Source: Collinsella sp.
Lineage (GTDB): Bacteria > Actinomycetota > Coriobacteriia > Coriobacteriales > Coriobacteriaceae
Assembly: GCA_019424905.1 (NCBI GenBank)
Contig: JAHYYP010000008.1
Coordinates: forward strand, 1-64,000
Direction: 5' to 3'
Length of the DNA stretch: 64,000 nt
Shown here: piece by piece, positions 1 to 9,414 of the stretch
How the letters are laid out: each line of letters begins with the position of its first letter
Position numbering within the stretch: position 1 is the stretch's first letter
The notes under the pieces: model-generated
What the model saw: the letters and a program-made list of their open reading frames with translations, nothing else
Database searches by the model: none
What the model was told of the DNA's origin: nothing
Made by a program: the position numbers and the translations under genes

Positions 1-147
1 ACTTGCAGCGACGGACCTCGGGACGCTCTTACACCACGTCTGCGCGCGCCACCCGCCAGGGGTCCTACGGCGGAAGAATTGCAGGCGTTTATCAGCTATG
101 TACTTGGACATATGTTGCGTAACAACCCATATTTTGTAAATAGATAA
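1..147 (+). CDS. Possible C-terminal end of a gene cut by the window edge
   Basis: Frame 1 is open from the first base to a TAA at 145-147 and ends ...TAEELQAFISYVLGHMLRN..., which looks like a plausible helical C-terminus. The start lies outside the window. I do not recognise the family. Frame 2 is also open over most of this stretch, so the reading is uncertain. From 148 to 253 I see no gene and no clear terminator for this frame. Confidence 0.3.
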   Translation, partial: TCSDGPRDALTPRLRAPPARGPTAEELQAFISYVLGHMLRNNPYFVNR

Positions 148-253
148 TGCTACAGGACTTGTGACAGTACTCATATTTGACGTTTTTTGTCCACAACCCT
201 TTATACCTAGGCAAATCGGCGGCAAAACGGGCTTCAAAGCGCCCTTCGCAAAC

Positions 254-285
254 AAAAACCGGGGCCCGCATGATGCGGACCCCGG
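254..285 (-). terminator. Intrinsic terminator of the type III glutamine synthetase gene
   Basis: A 12-bp GC-rich stem with a 3-nt loop (CCGGGGTCCGCA / TGCGGGCCCCGG, allowing one wobble) is followed on the minus strand by a T-run. It starts 32 nt after the stop codon at 317. Confidence 0.85.
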
Positions 286-316
286 CTCAATACCGTGACG
301 ATATGTCAGTTACGCT

Positions 317-2404
317 CTACACGTAGAACAGGATGTCGTCGTAAGTCGGGACCGGCCAGTAGTCGGCGGCCACGATCTCCTCCATGGCATCCACGGCGGC
401 GCGCAGCGTATCCATAGCGGGGACGACCTCGTGTGCATACACGTTGGCCTGCTCCTGGCCATCGAGGGCCTCAGCCTTCTGATGCACGGCGTCAAGCGCC
501 TTGATGGAGTCGTTGATGGTGGTGATGCCGTTGCAGAGCTTGTTGAGCGTGTTCTGCTCGCACTGCATGGCGGCCTCAGCACCGGCGGCACGAATAGTCT
601 CAAGGCCCTTAGCGACTTTGGTGGCATAGGCGGTAATGACCGGGCGATAGGTACGACGCGCCTCGCGAACCATCGTGGTGGCCTCGATGTTCATGAGCTT
701 GTTGTACTTCTCGAGCTTGCAATCGTAGCGGCACTGGGCCTCGGCCTTGGTCAGAACACCCGTCTCCTCAAAGAGCGCAATGGCCTTATCGGAAACAAAG
801 GCGGGCAGGGCGTCGGCCGTGGTCTTGTTGTTGGCAAGGCCGCGCTTCTCGGCCTCGACGGGCCACTCGTCGGAGTAGCCATCGCCGGAAAAGAGAATGC
901 GCTGGTGGTCGGTCAGGACCTTCTTGCAGTACTCGAGCGCGGCGTCCTGGAACTCATCCTCGGGCGTACCCTCAAGCGCGTCGGCGAAGGACTTGAGCGA
1001 CTTGGCCACGGCGGCATCGAGCACCAGGTTGGAGTCGGAGACGTTCTGCTCGGAGCCGCAGGCACGGAACTCGAACTTGTTGCCGGTGAAGGCAAACGGG
1101 GAGGTGCGGTTGCGGTCGGTGTTGTCCTGCATCAGCTTGGGCAGGGTATCGGCGCCCAGGTCAAGCACGCCGCGCGTGGCATGGACGGAAGCCTTGCCAT
1201 CGATGATCTTCTCGACGACCTCGGTAAGCTGGTCGCCCAGGAAGATGGACATAATCGCCGGAGGAGCCTCGTTGGCGCCCAGACGATGGTCGTTGCCGGC
1301 CGAGGCAACAGAGGCACGCAGGAGCTCCTGATAGTTATCGACGGCCTCAATCACCGCGGTGAGGAAGACGATGAACTGCAGGTTGTCGAGCGGGGTGTCG
1401 CCTGGATCGAGCAGATTCTCGGACTCGGTGCCAAGCGACCAGTTGTTGTGCTTGCCCGAACCGTTGATGCCCTCGAAGGGTTTCTCGTGCAGCAGGCAAA
1501 CCAAGTCGTGGCGGGAGGCGATGAGCTTCATTTTCTCCATCATGACCAGGTTCTGGTCGATGGCCTCGTTGACTTCGCCATAGACGGGGGCGAGCTCATG
1601 CTGGCAGGGAGCAACCTCGTTGTGCTTGGTCTTGGCGGGAATGCCGAGCGCCCACAGCTCATCGTCCAAGTCCTTCATGTAGGCCGAGACGGTGGGGCGG
1701 ATAGCGCCAAAGTAGTGCTCCTCGAGCTCCTGACCCTTGCATGGAGCAGCACCAAAGAGGGTGCGGCCGGTAATGACCAGGTCCTTGCGCTTGCGGTAGG
1801 CGTCCTTCTTGATCAGGAAGTACTCCTGCTCGTCGCCCACGGAAGGAACGACTTTCTTGGGGGTCTTACCGAACAGCGCCAAAACGCGCTTAGACTCACG
1901 CGAGAGCGCGGTCATGGAACGCAGCAGCGGGGTCTTCTTGTCCAGGGCCTCGCCCGTGTAGGAGCAGAAAGCCGTGGGGATGCACAGGACATCGTCCTTG
2001 ATAAAGGCGGGGCTAGTGGGGTCCCAAGCGGTGTAGCCACGGGCCTCGAAGGTAGCACGCAGACCGCCGTTGGGGAAGCTCGAGGCATCGGGCTCGCCCT
2101 GGATGAGGTTCTTGCCCGTAAACTTTGTAATGGCGGTGCCGTCGTGGTTGGGCTCCAGGAAGCTGTCGTGCTTCTCGGAAGTAATGCCCGAAAGCGGCTG
2201 GAACCAGTGCGCGTAGTGCGTCGCGCCCTTGGAGATGGCCCAGACCTTCATGGCATGGGCAACGGCGTTGGCCACATCCAGGTCGAGCGGCTCACCGCCC
2301 TCGAGGGTTGCAGCAAGGCGCTTCCAAATGTCCTTGGGGAGGTAGTCCTTCATGACTTCCTCAGAGAACACCATGGTCCCGAAGCGGTCAGTAAGTTCGG
2401 CCAT
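317..2404 (-). CDS. glnN: Glutamine synthetase type III (GSIII)
   Basis: The 695-residue product matches the type III glutamine synthetase class (about 700 residues), which makes glutamine from glutamate, ammonia and ATP in the cytosol as a dodecamer. Family signatures include [20 protein letters not shown] near residue 115, [12 protein letters not shown] near 320, the GSIII stretch [18 protein letters not shown] near 375 and [14 protein letters not shown] near 455. I chose the ATG at 2404 (MAELTDRFG) because a GGGAG ribosome-binding site lies just upstream. An ATG 63 nt further upstream has no such site. The gene is monocistronic, with its own terminator at 254-285 and a GlnR-like four-box operator 80 nt upstream. 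Because the type I homologue at 62462-63799 looks catalytically degenerate, this is the best candidate for the active enzyme in the window. Confidence 0.96.
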   Translation of the reverse strand: MAELTDRFGTMVFSEEVMKDYLPKDIWKRLAATLEGGEPLDLDVANAVAHAMKVWAISKGATHYAHWFQPLSGITSEKHDSFLEPNHDGTAITKFTGKNLIQGEPDASSFPNGGLRATFEARGYTAWDPTSPAFIKDDVLCIPTAFCSYTGEALDKKTPLLRSMTALSRESKRVLALFGKTPKKVVPSVGDEQEYFLIKKDAYRKRKDLVITGRTLFGAAPCKGQELEEHYFGAIRPTVSAYMKDLDDELWALGIPAKTKHNEVAPCQHELAPVYGEVNEAIDQNLVMMEKMKLIASRHDLVCLLHEKPFEGINGSGKHNNWSLGTESENLLDPGDTPLDNLQFIVFLTAVIEAVDNYQELLRASVASAGNDHRLGANEAPPAIMSIFLGDQLTEVVEKIIDGKASVHATRGVLDLGADTLPKLMQDNTDRNRTSPFAFTGNKFEFRACGSEQNVSDSNLVLDAAVAKSLKSFADALEGTPEDEFQDAALEYCKKVLTDHQRILFSGDGYSDEWPVEAEKRGLANNKTTADALPAFVSDKAIALFEETGVLTKAEAQCRYDCKLEKYNKLMNIEATTMVREARRTYRPVITAYATKVAKGLETIRAAGAEAAMQCEQNTLNKLCNGITTINDSIKALDAVHQKAEALDGQEQANVYAHEVVPAMDTLRAAVDAMEEIVAADYWPVPTYDDILFYV

Positions 2405-2483
2405 ACGGAACTCCCTTCGTATCGGCACCGCGTGAGAAGCGGTGTTGATTACTAACGAACGAGTCATAGCTTAGACTCGCCGT

Positions 2484-2521
2484 GTTTCCGCGACATTACC
2501 GTTATGTTGCTGTCGCGAAAC
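2484..2521 (-). promoter_or_regulatory. GlnR-like operator with four boxes at 11-nt pitch, upstream of glnN
   Basis: Read on the minus strand, the 38-nt element is GTTTC-N6-GCAAC-N6-GTAAT-N6-GAAAC: four pentamers at an exact 11-nt pitch. Its outer halves are also an inverted repeat (GTTTC-GCGACA against TGTCGC-GGAAAC). Actinobacterial GlnR sites are described as GTnAC-N6-GAAAC repeats with AC-n9-AC spacing. The position, 80 nt upstream of a glutamine synthetase start, fits nitrogen control. Binding by the GlnR-like protein at 61749-62411 is inference. Confidence 0.6.
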
Positions 2522-2830
2522 CAATCAATGAGGTTACCCTATCGAGGCGGCGTTGCCACCCTCAACAGCCAATCAACTGCATAAATTGCAGACCTCTCTC
2601 CATGGTTTAAGGGTAGTCAATTTGGGATGGAGCTCTATTAACTGGTATTTTGCATCAGATACCAGTCTTTATAGTCCGTGCCTAGATTAGCCGCTCTGTT
2701 ATAGAGAAAGCCGATAGCAAGGCATCTTTGATTGGTATCCTCAAATAGCGAGTGAAACTCCACCGTGGCACAGTGGTGCTGTAGAATCCTTACAACACAT
2801 CACACTATTACGTATCTAGAGGAGCACGAT
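2522..2830 (+). other. Non-coding region upstream of metF
   Basis: About 310 nt without a supported gene. A TAGAAT hexamer preceded by TG (about 2781-2793) could be an extended -10 for the metF operon, but the matching -35 is poor. An AGAGGAGCACGAT ribosome-binding site precedes the start at 2831. I could not fold a recognisable SAM, cobalamin or T-box riboswitch here, though a leader of this size before a methionine operon leaves room for one. Confidence 0.35.
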
Positions 2831-3703
2831 ATGCGCGTCGACGAGGTTTTTAAGCAGGCAGCATCCCAGGGCACCGTACCCGTTTCGTTTGAGATGTTCC
2901 CGCCCAAGGGCGAGCTGACCCTCGACACGGCTCGCGAAGTGGCAGGCAATCTGTGCAAGCTTTCGCCGAGCTTTGTCTCGGTCACCTGCTCGGCCGGCGG
3001 CTCGGGCAACGGTGCCGCCACCGCCCCCATCGCGCATATGATTACGAGCGAATTCGACACGCCCTCGGTGGCACACCTTACCTGCGTGGGCCGGTCGCAT
3101 GCCGATATCGCCGCCAAGATCGATGAGTATCGCTCGGCCGGCGTGGAAAACGTGCTGGCCCTGCGCGGCGATCTTCCCGCCGGCGCGACCGAGGACGACA
3201 AGCCCGCCTCCGACTACGCCTACGCCCGCGACCTCATCCCCGAGCTCGTCGACGCCGGCTTTTGCGTGGGCGCCGCAGCCTACCCCGAGGGCCACATTGC
3301 CTGTGAGGACCTCAACGTCTCGGTCGAACACCTCAAGCAAAAACAGGACGCCGGCGCGAGCTTCTTTGTGACGCAGCTTTTCTTTGATAACGAGTGCTTC
3401 TACCGTTTTCGCGAGCTTGCCGACAAGGCCGGCATCACCGTGCCCATTACCGCGGGCATTATGCCGTTTATGGGCAAGTCGCAGATCAGCCGCATGGTCT
3501 TTATGTGCGGCGCGTCGCTGCCCTCCCCCGTCATCAAGATTCTCGCCAAGTACGAGAACGACCCCGAGAGCCTGCAGGCAGCCGGTGTAGATTATGCCGC
3601 CCGTCAGCTTTGTGACCTCAAGGAGCACGGTGCCGACGGCCTGCACCTGTACACTATGAACCGTCCTGCAATCGCCGCGACCATTATGGAGCGCCTGGGG
3701 TAA
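2831..3703 (+). CDS. metF: Methylenetetrahydrofolate reductase (MetF)
   Basis: The 290-residue protein belongs to the bacterial MetF family of FAD-dependent TIM-barrel enzymes. These reduce 5,10-methylene-THF to 5-methyl-THF, the methyl donor for methionine synthase. Visible signatures are VSFEMFPPKGE near residue 20 (catalytic Glu region), LTCVGRS near 85, NVLALRGDLP near 107, FFVTQLFFDN near 180 and PITAGIMPFM near 207. The start is the ATG at 2831, preceded by AGAGGAG. The stop codon overlaps the start of the next gene as TAATG, which implies translational coupling with the MetH reactivation protein. Gene order metF - activation domain - (restriction-modification pair) - metH places it in a one-carbon/methionine operon. 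Confidence 0.95.
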   Translation: MRVDEVFKQAASQGTVPVSFEMFPPKGELTLDTAREVAGNLCKLSPSFVSVTCSAGGSGNGAATAPIAHMITSEFDTPSVAHLTCVGRSHADIAAKIDEYRSAGVENVLALRGDLPAGATEDDKPASDYAYARDLIPELVDAGFCVGAAAYPEGHIACEDLNVSVEHLKQKQDAGASFFVTQLFFDNECFYRFRELADKAGITVPITAGIMPFMGKSQISRMVFMCGASLPSPVIKILAKYENDPESLQAAGVDYAARQLCDLKEHGADGLHLYTMNRPAIAATIMERLG

Positions 3704-4494
3704 TGGAAAAACCGCACATCGATACAACCACTGTCGAAGTGCCGGCCGACCTTGCGTCGCCGGCGCTTTACCGTGTCGATGCTGCGCACCATCCCCGTGT
3801 CGACCGTGCCGAGATGCTGCGGTATCTGGGTTACGGCGGCCAGCAGATTGAGCCCGAACTGTCACGACGTATTGAGCTTGTCGTTGAACGCCTGGAATTG
3901 GACATTGAGCCCCGTGGCGTGCGCCGCGTATTTGCCGTCGATGCCACGGGCGTGGACGAACAGGGCAAGCCTTGCATCCGTCTGGTCGGCACCAACGTTG
4001 AGCTGCGCGGTCGTGATATCTATCGACATCTCAAAGACGCCCGCTTTGCCGCGCTCATGGCATGCACTCTCGGCATGGATGCTGAGCGCCGTTTGCGCAC
4101 CACGGGAGCCCAACATCCCCTGGAGGGCGCCGTGCTCGACGCCGCGTGCTCCGCTTACGTGGAAGCCGCCGTTGAGCAAATGGACCAGCAGGTCAAGATG
4201 GACGCCGCCGTTCATGGGCTCGCCGGCAACTGGCGCTTTAGCCCCGGCTACGGCGACTGCCCGCTCTCGGCCCAGCGCTCGATCGTCAATGCGCTCAACG
4301 CCACGCGGCTCATCGGCCTGACCGTCACGCCCACCAGCCTGCTCATGCCCACTAAAAGCGTGACAGCGGTGATCGGCCTGTTCGACGGCGAAGTCCACGA
4401 CGCCCAGAGCCGCCCCACCTGCAATATCTGCCGCATGCGCGAGCACTGCCGCTTCCGCGCCGCCCACACCACCTGCTATTCGCATTCTGAATAA
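3703..4494 (+). CDS. Stand-alone reactivation domain of B12-dependent methionine synthase
   Basis: A 263-residue protein of the vitamin B12-dependent methionine synthase activation domain family. In E. coli this is the C-terminal domain of MetH. It binds SAM and presents it to oxidised cob(II)alamin so that the cofactor is reductively remethylated. The family motif RFSPGYGDCPLSAQ is at about residues 180-193, and a TPTSLLMPTKSVTAVIGL segment follows. A C-terminal Cys cluster (CNICRMREHC) could carry a metal or redox function. The MetH in this operon (6730-9306) ends after its B12 domain, so this protein supplies the missing domain in trans. It overlaps the metF stop by one base (TAATG). The 109 nt after it mark the left edge of the apparent insertion. 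Confidence 0.9.
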   Translation: MEKPHIDTTTVEVPADLASPALYRVDAAHHPRVDRAEMLRYLGYGGQQIEPELSRRIELVVERLELDIEPRGVRRVFAVDATGVDEQGKPCIRLVGTNVELRGRDIYRHLKDARFAALMACTLGMDAERRLRTTGAQHPLEGAVLDAACSAYVEAAVEQMDQQVKMDAAVHGLAGNWRFSPGYGDCPLSAQRSIVNALNATRLIGLTVTPTSLLMPTKSVTAVIGLFDGEVHDAQSRPTCNICRMREHCRFRAAHTTCYSHSE

Positions 4495-4603
4495 AATGTC
4501 AATTGATGGCACGGTATCGAGGGAATCTCATCCGTATGTAAGCGGATGTCCTCACAAACAAGTACCATAAGATTCCAAATAACAACTATCTGAAAGCCAG
4601 TAC

Positions 4604-5764
4604 ATGCACAACATTCTGCAGTTCTCGCCACAACTAACCGCGCTTGAGTTTTTTTCAGGCATTGGCTTGGCTCGTGCCGGCATGGCAAAAGCCGGAATCA
4701 AAACAATCTGGGCAAATGACATAGACCATACTAAATGCGCCATGTACGGCCAGTGTTGGGGCGATGAGCATCTAGTCGAGCAGGATGTCCACACACTCGA
4801 CCCCGACTTAATACCCCAAGCCGACATCGCATGGGCGTCAAGCCCTTGCACAAACTTATCTCTCGCGGGAAACAGGGAGGGACTTATCTCTGGCAAAGAG
4901 TCCAGTGCGTTCTTTGGCTTTATTAAGGCCATCGAAGGAATGGGCGATCGTGCCCCGCGGGCACTTGTTCTCGAAAATGTCATCGGCCTTGCCACGTCTA
5001 ATAACAGTGATGACTTTAGACTCGTTTGCCAGGAATTTAATCGTTTAGGCTATTCATGCGACGCTTATTTTATCGATGCACGGCACTGGCTTCCCCAGTC
5101 ACGCCCCCGCATGTTTGTCGTCGGATTAAAAAACCCTCTTCCCAACAGCCGACTCGATTCCTCGCTTCGTCCTGAAAAGGTCTCCTGGATTCACTCCGAC
5201 CCTTCACTCATTACGCACGTCTCTCACCTAAACGAGCCAAGTCCACTTCGCATGACGGGCCTTGCAACGGTTGTTGAAAATATTCCCGAGAACGACAAGC
5301 GTTGGTGGAACAAAAACCAAGTACAAGCATTTATCGACTCACTTGCACCGCATCAAGCAGAGCGCCTTCAGCGCTTCTTAAATGCCAAAGAAAAAATTGT
5401 TCGCACTGCTTACCGTCGCACGCGATCGGGCGTTGTGCGCTGGGAAATCCGTGAAGAAGAAATTGCCGGATGTCTAAGAACGGCTCGCGGCGGCTCATCA
5501 AGACAGGCAGTCGTTATATGCGAAAACGGAAAGATAGAAGTTCGCTGGATGACTGGAACTGAATATGCCCGTCTCCAAGGTGTTGACTCATGTCAGTTTA
5601 GCGGCTTCTCGGATGCTCAGATTCGCTACGCATTCGGCGATGCAGTTGCCGTGCCAGTTGTCACTTGGCTTATAAAAAATGCAGTCAAACCCGCGCTTAT
5701 GTCTTCAAGGAACGGAGTGGACAATAATGGAAATGACCAATTGCTCCTTGAGCGAGCCCGATAA
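4604..5764 (+). CDS. DNA (cytosine-5-)-methyltransferase
   Basis: A 386-residue C5-cytosine DNA methyltransferase with motifs in canonical order. FFSGIGLARAGM (motif I, SAM binding) is at residues 16-27. Motif IV is a variant SSPCTNLS with the catalytic Cys at 82, and LVLENV is motif VI. QSRPRMFVVG is motif VIII, EYARLQGV motif IX and YAFGDAVAVPVV motif X. The stretch from about 185 to 300 is the likely target-recognition region; its specificity cannot be read. The ribosome-binding site is weak (GAAAG, 10 nt upstream). Base composition is visibly lower in G+C than metF or metH, with more A/T third positions, which suggests horizontal acquisition. It overlaps the DUF4928 gene by 38 nt, so the pair is probably translated together as a restriction-modification module. 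Confidence 0.92.
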   Translation: MHNILQFSPQLTALEFFSGIGLARAGMAKAGIKTIWANDIDHTKCAMYGQCWGDEHLVEQDVHTLDPDLIPQADIAWASSPCTNLSLAGNREGLISGKESSAFFGFIKAIEGMGDRAPRALVLENVIGLATSNNSDDFRLVCQEFNRLGYSCDAYFIDARHWLPQSRPRMFVVGLKNPLPNSRLDSSLRPEKVSWIHSDPSLITHVSHLNEPSPLRMTGLATVVENIPENDKRWWNKNQVQAFIDSLAPHQAERLQRFLNAKEKIVRTAYRRTRSGVVRWEIREEEIAGCLRTARGGSSRQAVVICENGKIEVRWMTGTEYARLQGVDSCQFSGFSDAQIRYAFGDAVAVPVVTWLIKNAVKPALMSSRNGVDNNGNDQLLLERAR

Positions 5765-6740
5765 AGACATCTTGGATGCCATTGAACTCTGGTACGAATC
5801 CAAGCGCAGCAAGCGAGGCAACGTCAACCGTAACGTCATGGCGGTTGGCATAGGCATAAGCGAGCTGTTGCAAAACCGTTTTCCGCTCACCGACGATTAT
5901 GTGCAATCGGACAAGGGGAGCCAAGTACGAGGCCTAAGTGGAGCATGCATCAAAACAGTTTTAGCCAGACATGGGGAAACGCGTGCCTTCGCGTCAGAGG
6001 GCGGCAGAACCTCACGCGGCACACTCCCGATGGCGCTTGAGCTTGCCACGATTATCAACTCTGCCCTACCCAGTGACATTTGCGAAGACACTCGTCTTGA
6101 AGCTGCGAATGCAATCGCCAATTTCTTCGTCGAGCGAATCCAGGTCGATTTCTTTAACCGGCAGAGAATCAAAGTCGAAATCGATCTTCAAAAACCAATT
6201 TCTGTCATTGTCGATGATATCCTAGCCGAAGCAAGCCTACGGTCCGATAAGCCAACGGGTACCGTCGCACAGCACCTGGTAGGTGCAAAACTAGAGATGT
6301 TATTTCCAACCATAGAAATCGGAAAGGACAACTCAAACGCCGCCGACCAGCAGACAGACCGTTCTGGCGATTTCCAAATCAATGATGCTGCATTTCATGT
6401 GACTGTATCGCCAATGGCCAAATTGACCGATCGATGCCGAGATAACATTCGAAATGGCATTCGGCCCATCGTCGTTGTCCCCCACGATAAAGTTTCCTTC
6501 GCTTACGGACTGTTCGAAAGTGAGGGACTCGGCAATCGCGTACAGGTTATCGCACTCGAATCGTTTATCGGCATCAATATTGAAGAGTTATCGTTCTACA
6601 AGCGAGGCCTAATTCGATTAAATGTCGCACGGCTTCTTGCCCACTACAACAAGCGAATCGAAGATATCGAGCCCGACAAATCTCTTCAAATAGAAATTCC
6701 TCAGTGGGCTCTAGACGAAATGGATGCACATGGCGAATAG
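5727..6740 (+). CDS. DUF4928 family protein, probable restriction endonuclease partner
   Basis: The 337-residue protein resembles DUF4928, a family found next to C5-cytosine methyltransferases and thought to be the cognate type II nuclease. The function is inferred from the family and the neighbour; no assay is implied. A segment near residues 200-265 (VGAKLEMLFP, ... SGDFQINDAAFHVTVSPM) has the E ... D ... spacing expected of a PD-(D/E)XK-like core, but I cannot prove the fold. The ATG at 5727 is chosen because AAGGAACGGAG lies just upstream; a start 48 nt earlier lacks one. Its stop overlaps the start of metH by about 11 nt. Low G+C matches the methyltransferase and differs from metH. Confidence 0.75.
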   Translation: MEMTNCSLSEPDKDILDAIELWYESKRSKRGNVNRNVMAVGIGISELLQNRFPLTDDYVQSDKGSQVRGLSGACIKTVLARHGETRAFASEGGRTSRGTLPMALELATIINSALPSDICEDTRLEAANAIANFFVERIQVDFFNRQRIKVEIDLQKPISVIVDDILAEASLRSDKPTGTVAQHLVGAKLEMLFPTIEIGKDNSNAADQQTDRSGDFQINDAAFHVTVSPMAKLTDRCRDNIRNGIRPIVVVPHDKVSFAYGLFESEGLGNRVQVIALESFIGINIEELSFYKRGLIRLNVARLLAHYNKRIEDIEPDKSLQIEIPQWALDEMDAHGE

Positions 6741-9306
6741 CTCAAACATACTTATCACTCATGATCTGGACGGTGCCGCGCTGGCGGCACCCGTTGATGC
6801 CGCACGTCGCAACGGTGCCACGTACAAGACGCGCACGATCGACGATCTGCGCATTAAGGACGATCGCCTGCGTGCGGCCATCGAGGGCACGGGGCATCTG
6901 CTGTTCGACGGCGGCATGGGCACCATGCTGCAGGCGGCCGGCATGAAGGCCGGAGCCCTGCCCGAGCTGCTCAACTTTGAGGAGCCCCAGGTCATCACCG
7001 ACATCCAACGTCAGTACGTCGAGGCCGGGTGCGACGTGATCACCGCCAACACCTTTGGCGCCAACGCGCACAAGCTCGATGGCGCCGCCACCGTGGCAGA
7101 TGTCTTTGCCGCCGCAGTCTCTTGCGCTCGCGCGGCCGGTGCCCACTACGTCGCCGGCGACATCGGCCCCATCGGCGCGCTGCTGCGCCCCCTGGGTACC
7201 CTGAGCTTCGACGAGGCCTACGACCTCTTTGCCGAGGAAGTGCGCGCCGGCGTCGCCGCGGGTGTGGACCTCTTTATTATCGAGACCATGACCGACCTGG
7301 CCGAGATCAAGGCGGCGGTCCTCGCCTGCCGCGAGAACTCCAACCTGCCCGTCTTTGCCACCATGACTTTTGAGGAAGACGGTCGCACCTTCCTGGGCAC
7401 GAGTCCCGAGGTTGCCGCCATCACGCTCGATGCCATCGGCGCCGACGTTTTGGGCATCAACTGCAGCCAGGGACCGGCCGAGCTCCGAGGGCTCGCCGCT
7501 CGCATGCTCACCGTTACGGACAAGCCCATCATGGTGCAGGCCAACGCTGGACTGCCCCATGTGGACGACGACGGCAACACCGTCTTTGATATCCAAGCCC
7601 CCGAATACGCCGAGGCCGTCGCCGGCATGATCGCCGACGGCGTGAGCGTCGTGGGCGGTTGCTGCGGTACCACGCCCACGCACATGGCAGCGCTGCGCAC
7701 GCTTATCGATAACCACACGCCCAGTCCGCGCCACCGCAAGCCCAGCATGTCGGTCACAAGCGCCCAGACCGTGGTGGACCTCCCCTGCGACGGCCACAAA
7801 ATCGCCGTCATCGGCGAGCGCATCAACCCCACCGGTAAAAAGCGCCTGCAGCAGGCCCTGCGCGACGGCGACCTGGACTACGTCGTGAGCCAGGGCATCA
7901 GCCAGCAAGAACAGGGCGCCGATATCCTGGACGTCAACGTGGGCCTGCCCGAGATCGACGAGGTCAAGGTCATCCAGCAAGCGACCGAGCAGCTCCAAGG
8001 CTCCACGCTGCTGCCGCTGCAGATCGACTCCACCGACCCCGCAGCCGTCGAGGCCGCCGTGCGCCGCTACGCCGGCAAGCCCATCATCAACTCGGTCAAT
8101 GGCAAGCAGCAGATCATGGATGAGATCTTTCCACTGGTCGCCCACTACGGCACCAACGTTGTCGGCCTTACGCTCGACGAAGGCGGCATCCCCGATACCG
8201 CCGAGGCTCGCTTCGCCATCGCCGAGCGCATCGTGGCCGAGGCTGCCCGCTACGGCATCGGACCGGACCGCATCCTCATCGACTGCCTGGTCATGACCGC
8301 CTCGACCAACCAGCGCCAGGCCGAGCAGATCCTGCGTGCCATGTCCCTGTGCAAGGAGCGCCTGGGTGTCAAATGCGCGCTCGGCGTGTCGAACATCAGC
8401 TTTGGCCTGCCTGCCCGCCCGCTGCTGGGCTCGGTCTTTTTGGCCGCCGCCTTTGGCGCGGGCCTGGACGCCCCCATCATGAACCCGGGCTCCAAGCGCT
8501 TTATGGACACCGTCTACAGCTATCGCGTGCTGAGCGTTGAGGACGAGGGCTCGACCGGATACATCGAACGCTACGCCGGCTGGACCGATCCCTATAAGAT
8601 CGCCGCCAACCCGGCAGCAGCTCAGGCCGCATCGAGTGATGCCGCGCCGGCCGCGGGCACCGCGGGCACCGCCGGCACCGTCGGCAACGACGACCCGATT
8701 CGTCGCATGGTCGTCTCGGGCCGCAAAGGCGAGATCGCTGCCGAGACCGAGCGTCTGCTGGCAGACCACGACGCCATGGACCTCATCAACAATCACTTTA
8801 TCCCCGCCCTCGACGAGGTTGGCGTCCTCTTTGACCAGGGCAAGTTCTTCTTGCCGCAGCTCATGGCCTCGGCCGAGGCCGCGCGCGTGGGCTTCGACAC
8901 CATCAAGCGCCTGATGCCCGCCGGCGAGATCGCCGACAAGGGCAAGATCTGCGTGGCCACCGTCAAGGGCGACATCCACGATATTGGCAAGAACATCGTC
9001 AAAATGCTGCTCGACAACTACGGCTACACCGTCTTTGACCTGGGCCGCGATGTCGATCCGCAGGAGGTACTCAAGACCGTCAAGGAGCGCGATATCAAAC
9101 TCGTCGGCCTCTCGGCGCTTATGACCACCACCGTCGTCGCCATGGAGGAGACCATCAAGCTGCTCCATGCCGAGGTTCCGGGCGTCAAGATCATCGTGGG
9201 CGGCGCCGTGCTCACCCCCGAATACGCCAAGCAGATCGGCGCGGACTACTACGCCAAGGATGCCGCCGAAAGCGCGCGCATCGCCGAAGAGGTCTTTGGG
9301 CAGTAA
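6730..9306 (+). CDS. metH: Cobalamin-dependent methionine synthase, lacking the activation domain
   Basis: The roughly 858-residue product transfers the methyl group of 5-methyl-THF to homocysteine through cobalamin. Domains in order: an unusual ~50-residue N-terminal extension; homocysteine S-methyltransferase barrel (FDGGMGTMLQ near 55; zinc ligands in GINCSQG near 243 and GGCCGTTPTH near 310); pterin-binding domain (IGERINPTGKKRLQQAL near 360); an Ala/Gly/Thr-rich linker near 640-655; then B12 cap and Rossmann domains with the cobalamin-histidine motif DIHDIGKN near 748. The protein stops there; E. coli MetH is about 1,227 residues because it carries a fourth domain, encoded here at 3703-4494. 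I chose the start at 6730 (MANSS) over 6724. Neither has a good ribosome-binding site, so coupling to the upstream DUF4928 stop is likely. Confidence 0.95.
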   Translation: MANSSNILITHDLDGAALAAPVDAARRNGATYKTRTIDDLRIKDDRLRAAIEGTGHLLFDGGMGTMLQAAGMKAGALPELLNFEEPQVITDIQRQYVEAGCDVITANTFGANAHKLDGAATVADVFAAAVSCARAAGAHYVAGDIGPIGALLRPLGTLSFDEAYDLFAEEVRAGVAAGVDLFIIETMTDLAEIKAAVLACRENSNLPVFATMTFEEDGRTFLGTSPEVAAITLDAIGADVLGINCSQGPAELRGLAARMLTVTDKPIMVQANAGLPHVDDDGNTVFDIQAPEYAEAVAGMIADGVSVVGGCCGTTPTHMAALRTLIDNHTPSPRHRKPSMSVTSAQTVVDLPCDGHKIAVIGERINPTGKKRLQQALRDGDLDYVVSQGISQQEQGADILDVNVGLPEIDEVKVIQQATEQLQGSTLLPLQIDSTDPAAVEAAVRRYAGKPIINSVNGKQQIMDEIFPLVAHYGTNVVGLTLDEGGIPDTAEARFAIAERIVAEAARYGIGPDRILIDCLVMTASTNQRQAEQILRAMSLCKERLGVKCALGVSNISFGLPARPLLGSVFLAAAFGAGLDAPIMNPGSKRFMDTVYSYRVLSVEDEGSTGYIERYAGWTDPYKIAANPAAAQAASSDAAPAAGTAGTAGTVGNDDPIRRMVVSGRKGEIAAETERLLADHDAMDLINNHFIPALDEVGVLFDQGKFFLPQLMASAEAARVGFDTIKRLMPAGEIADKGKICVATVKGDIHDIGKNIVKMLLDNYGYTVFDLGRDVDPQEVLKTVKERDIKLVGLSALMTTTVVAMEETIKLLHAEVPGVKIIVGGAVLTPEYAKQIGADYYAKDAAESARIAEEVFGQ

Positions 9307-9414
9307 CACAACGGAAACAACCGAGCACTAAAACGTGCCGCATGCGCCACTTGGCACGTGCGGCACGCTAGAATAGATAAGACTATGCTCGTTTTGGCAG
9401 ATAGGAGCGCAAGG

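Noticed and set aside
431..2455. 674-codon plus-strand open frame opposite glnN
   Set aside because: It is the antisense shadow of a GC-rich gene. It has no ribosome-binding site and no family features, while the minus strand encodes a complete GSIII.
2522..2830. SAM, cobalamin or T-box riboswitch before metF
   Set aside because: No recognisable core (SAM-I P1/P2 words, B12 box, or T-box sequence) could be found by eye, so none is reported.
2816..3865. 349-codon minus-strand frame opposite metF
   Set aside because: Shadow frame with low-complexity text and no start signals.
6742..9309. 855-codon minus-strand open frame opposite metH
   Set aside because: An antisense shadow made by GC-rich third positions. 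MetH on the plus strand is complete with all motifs.
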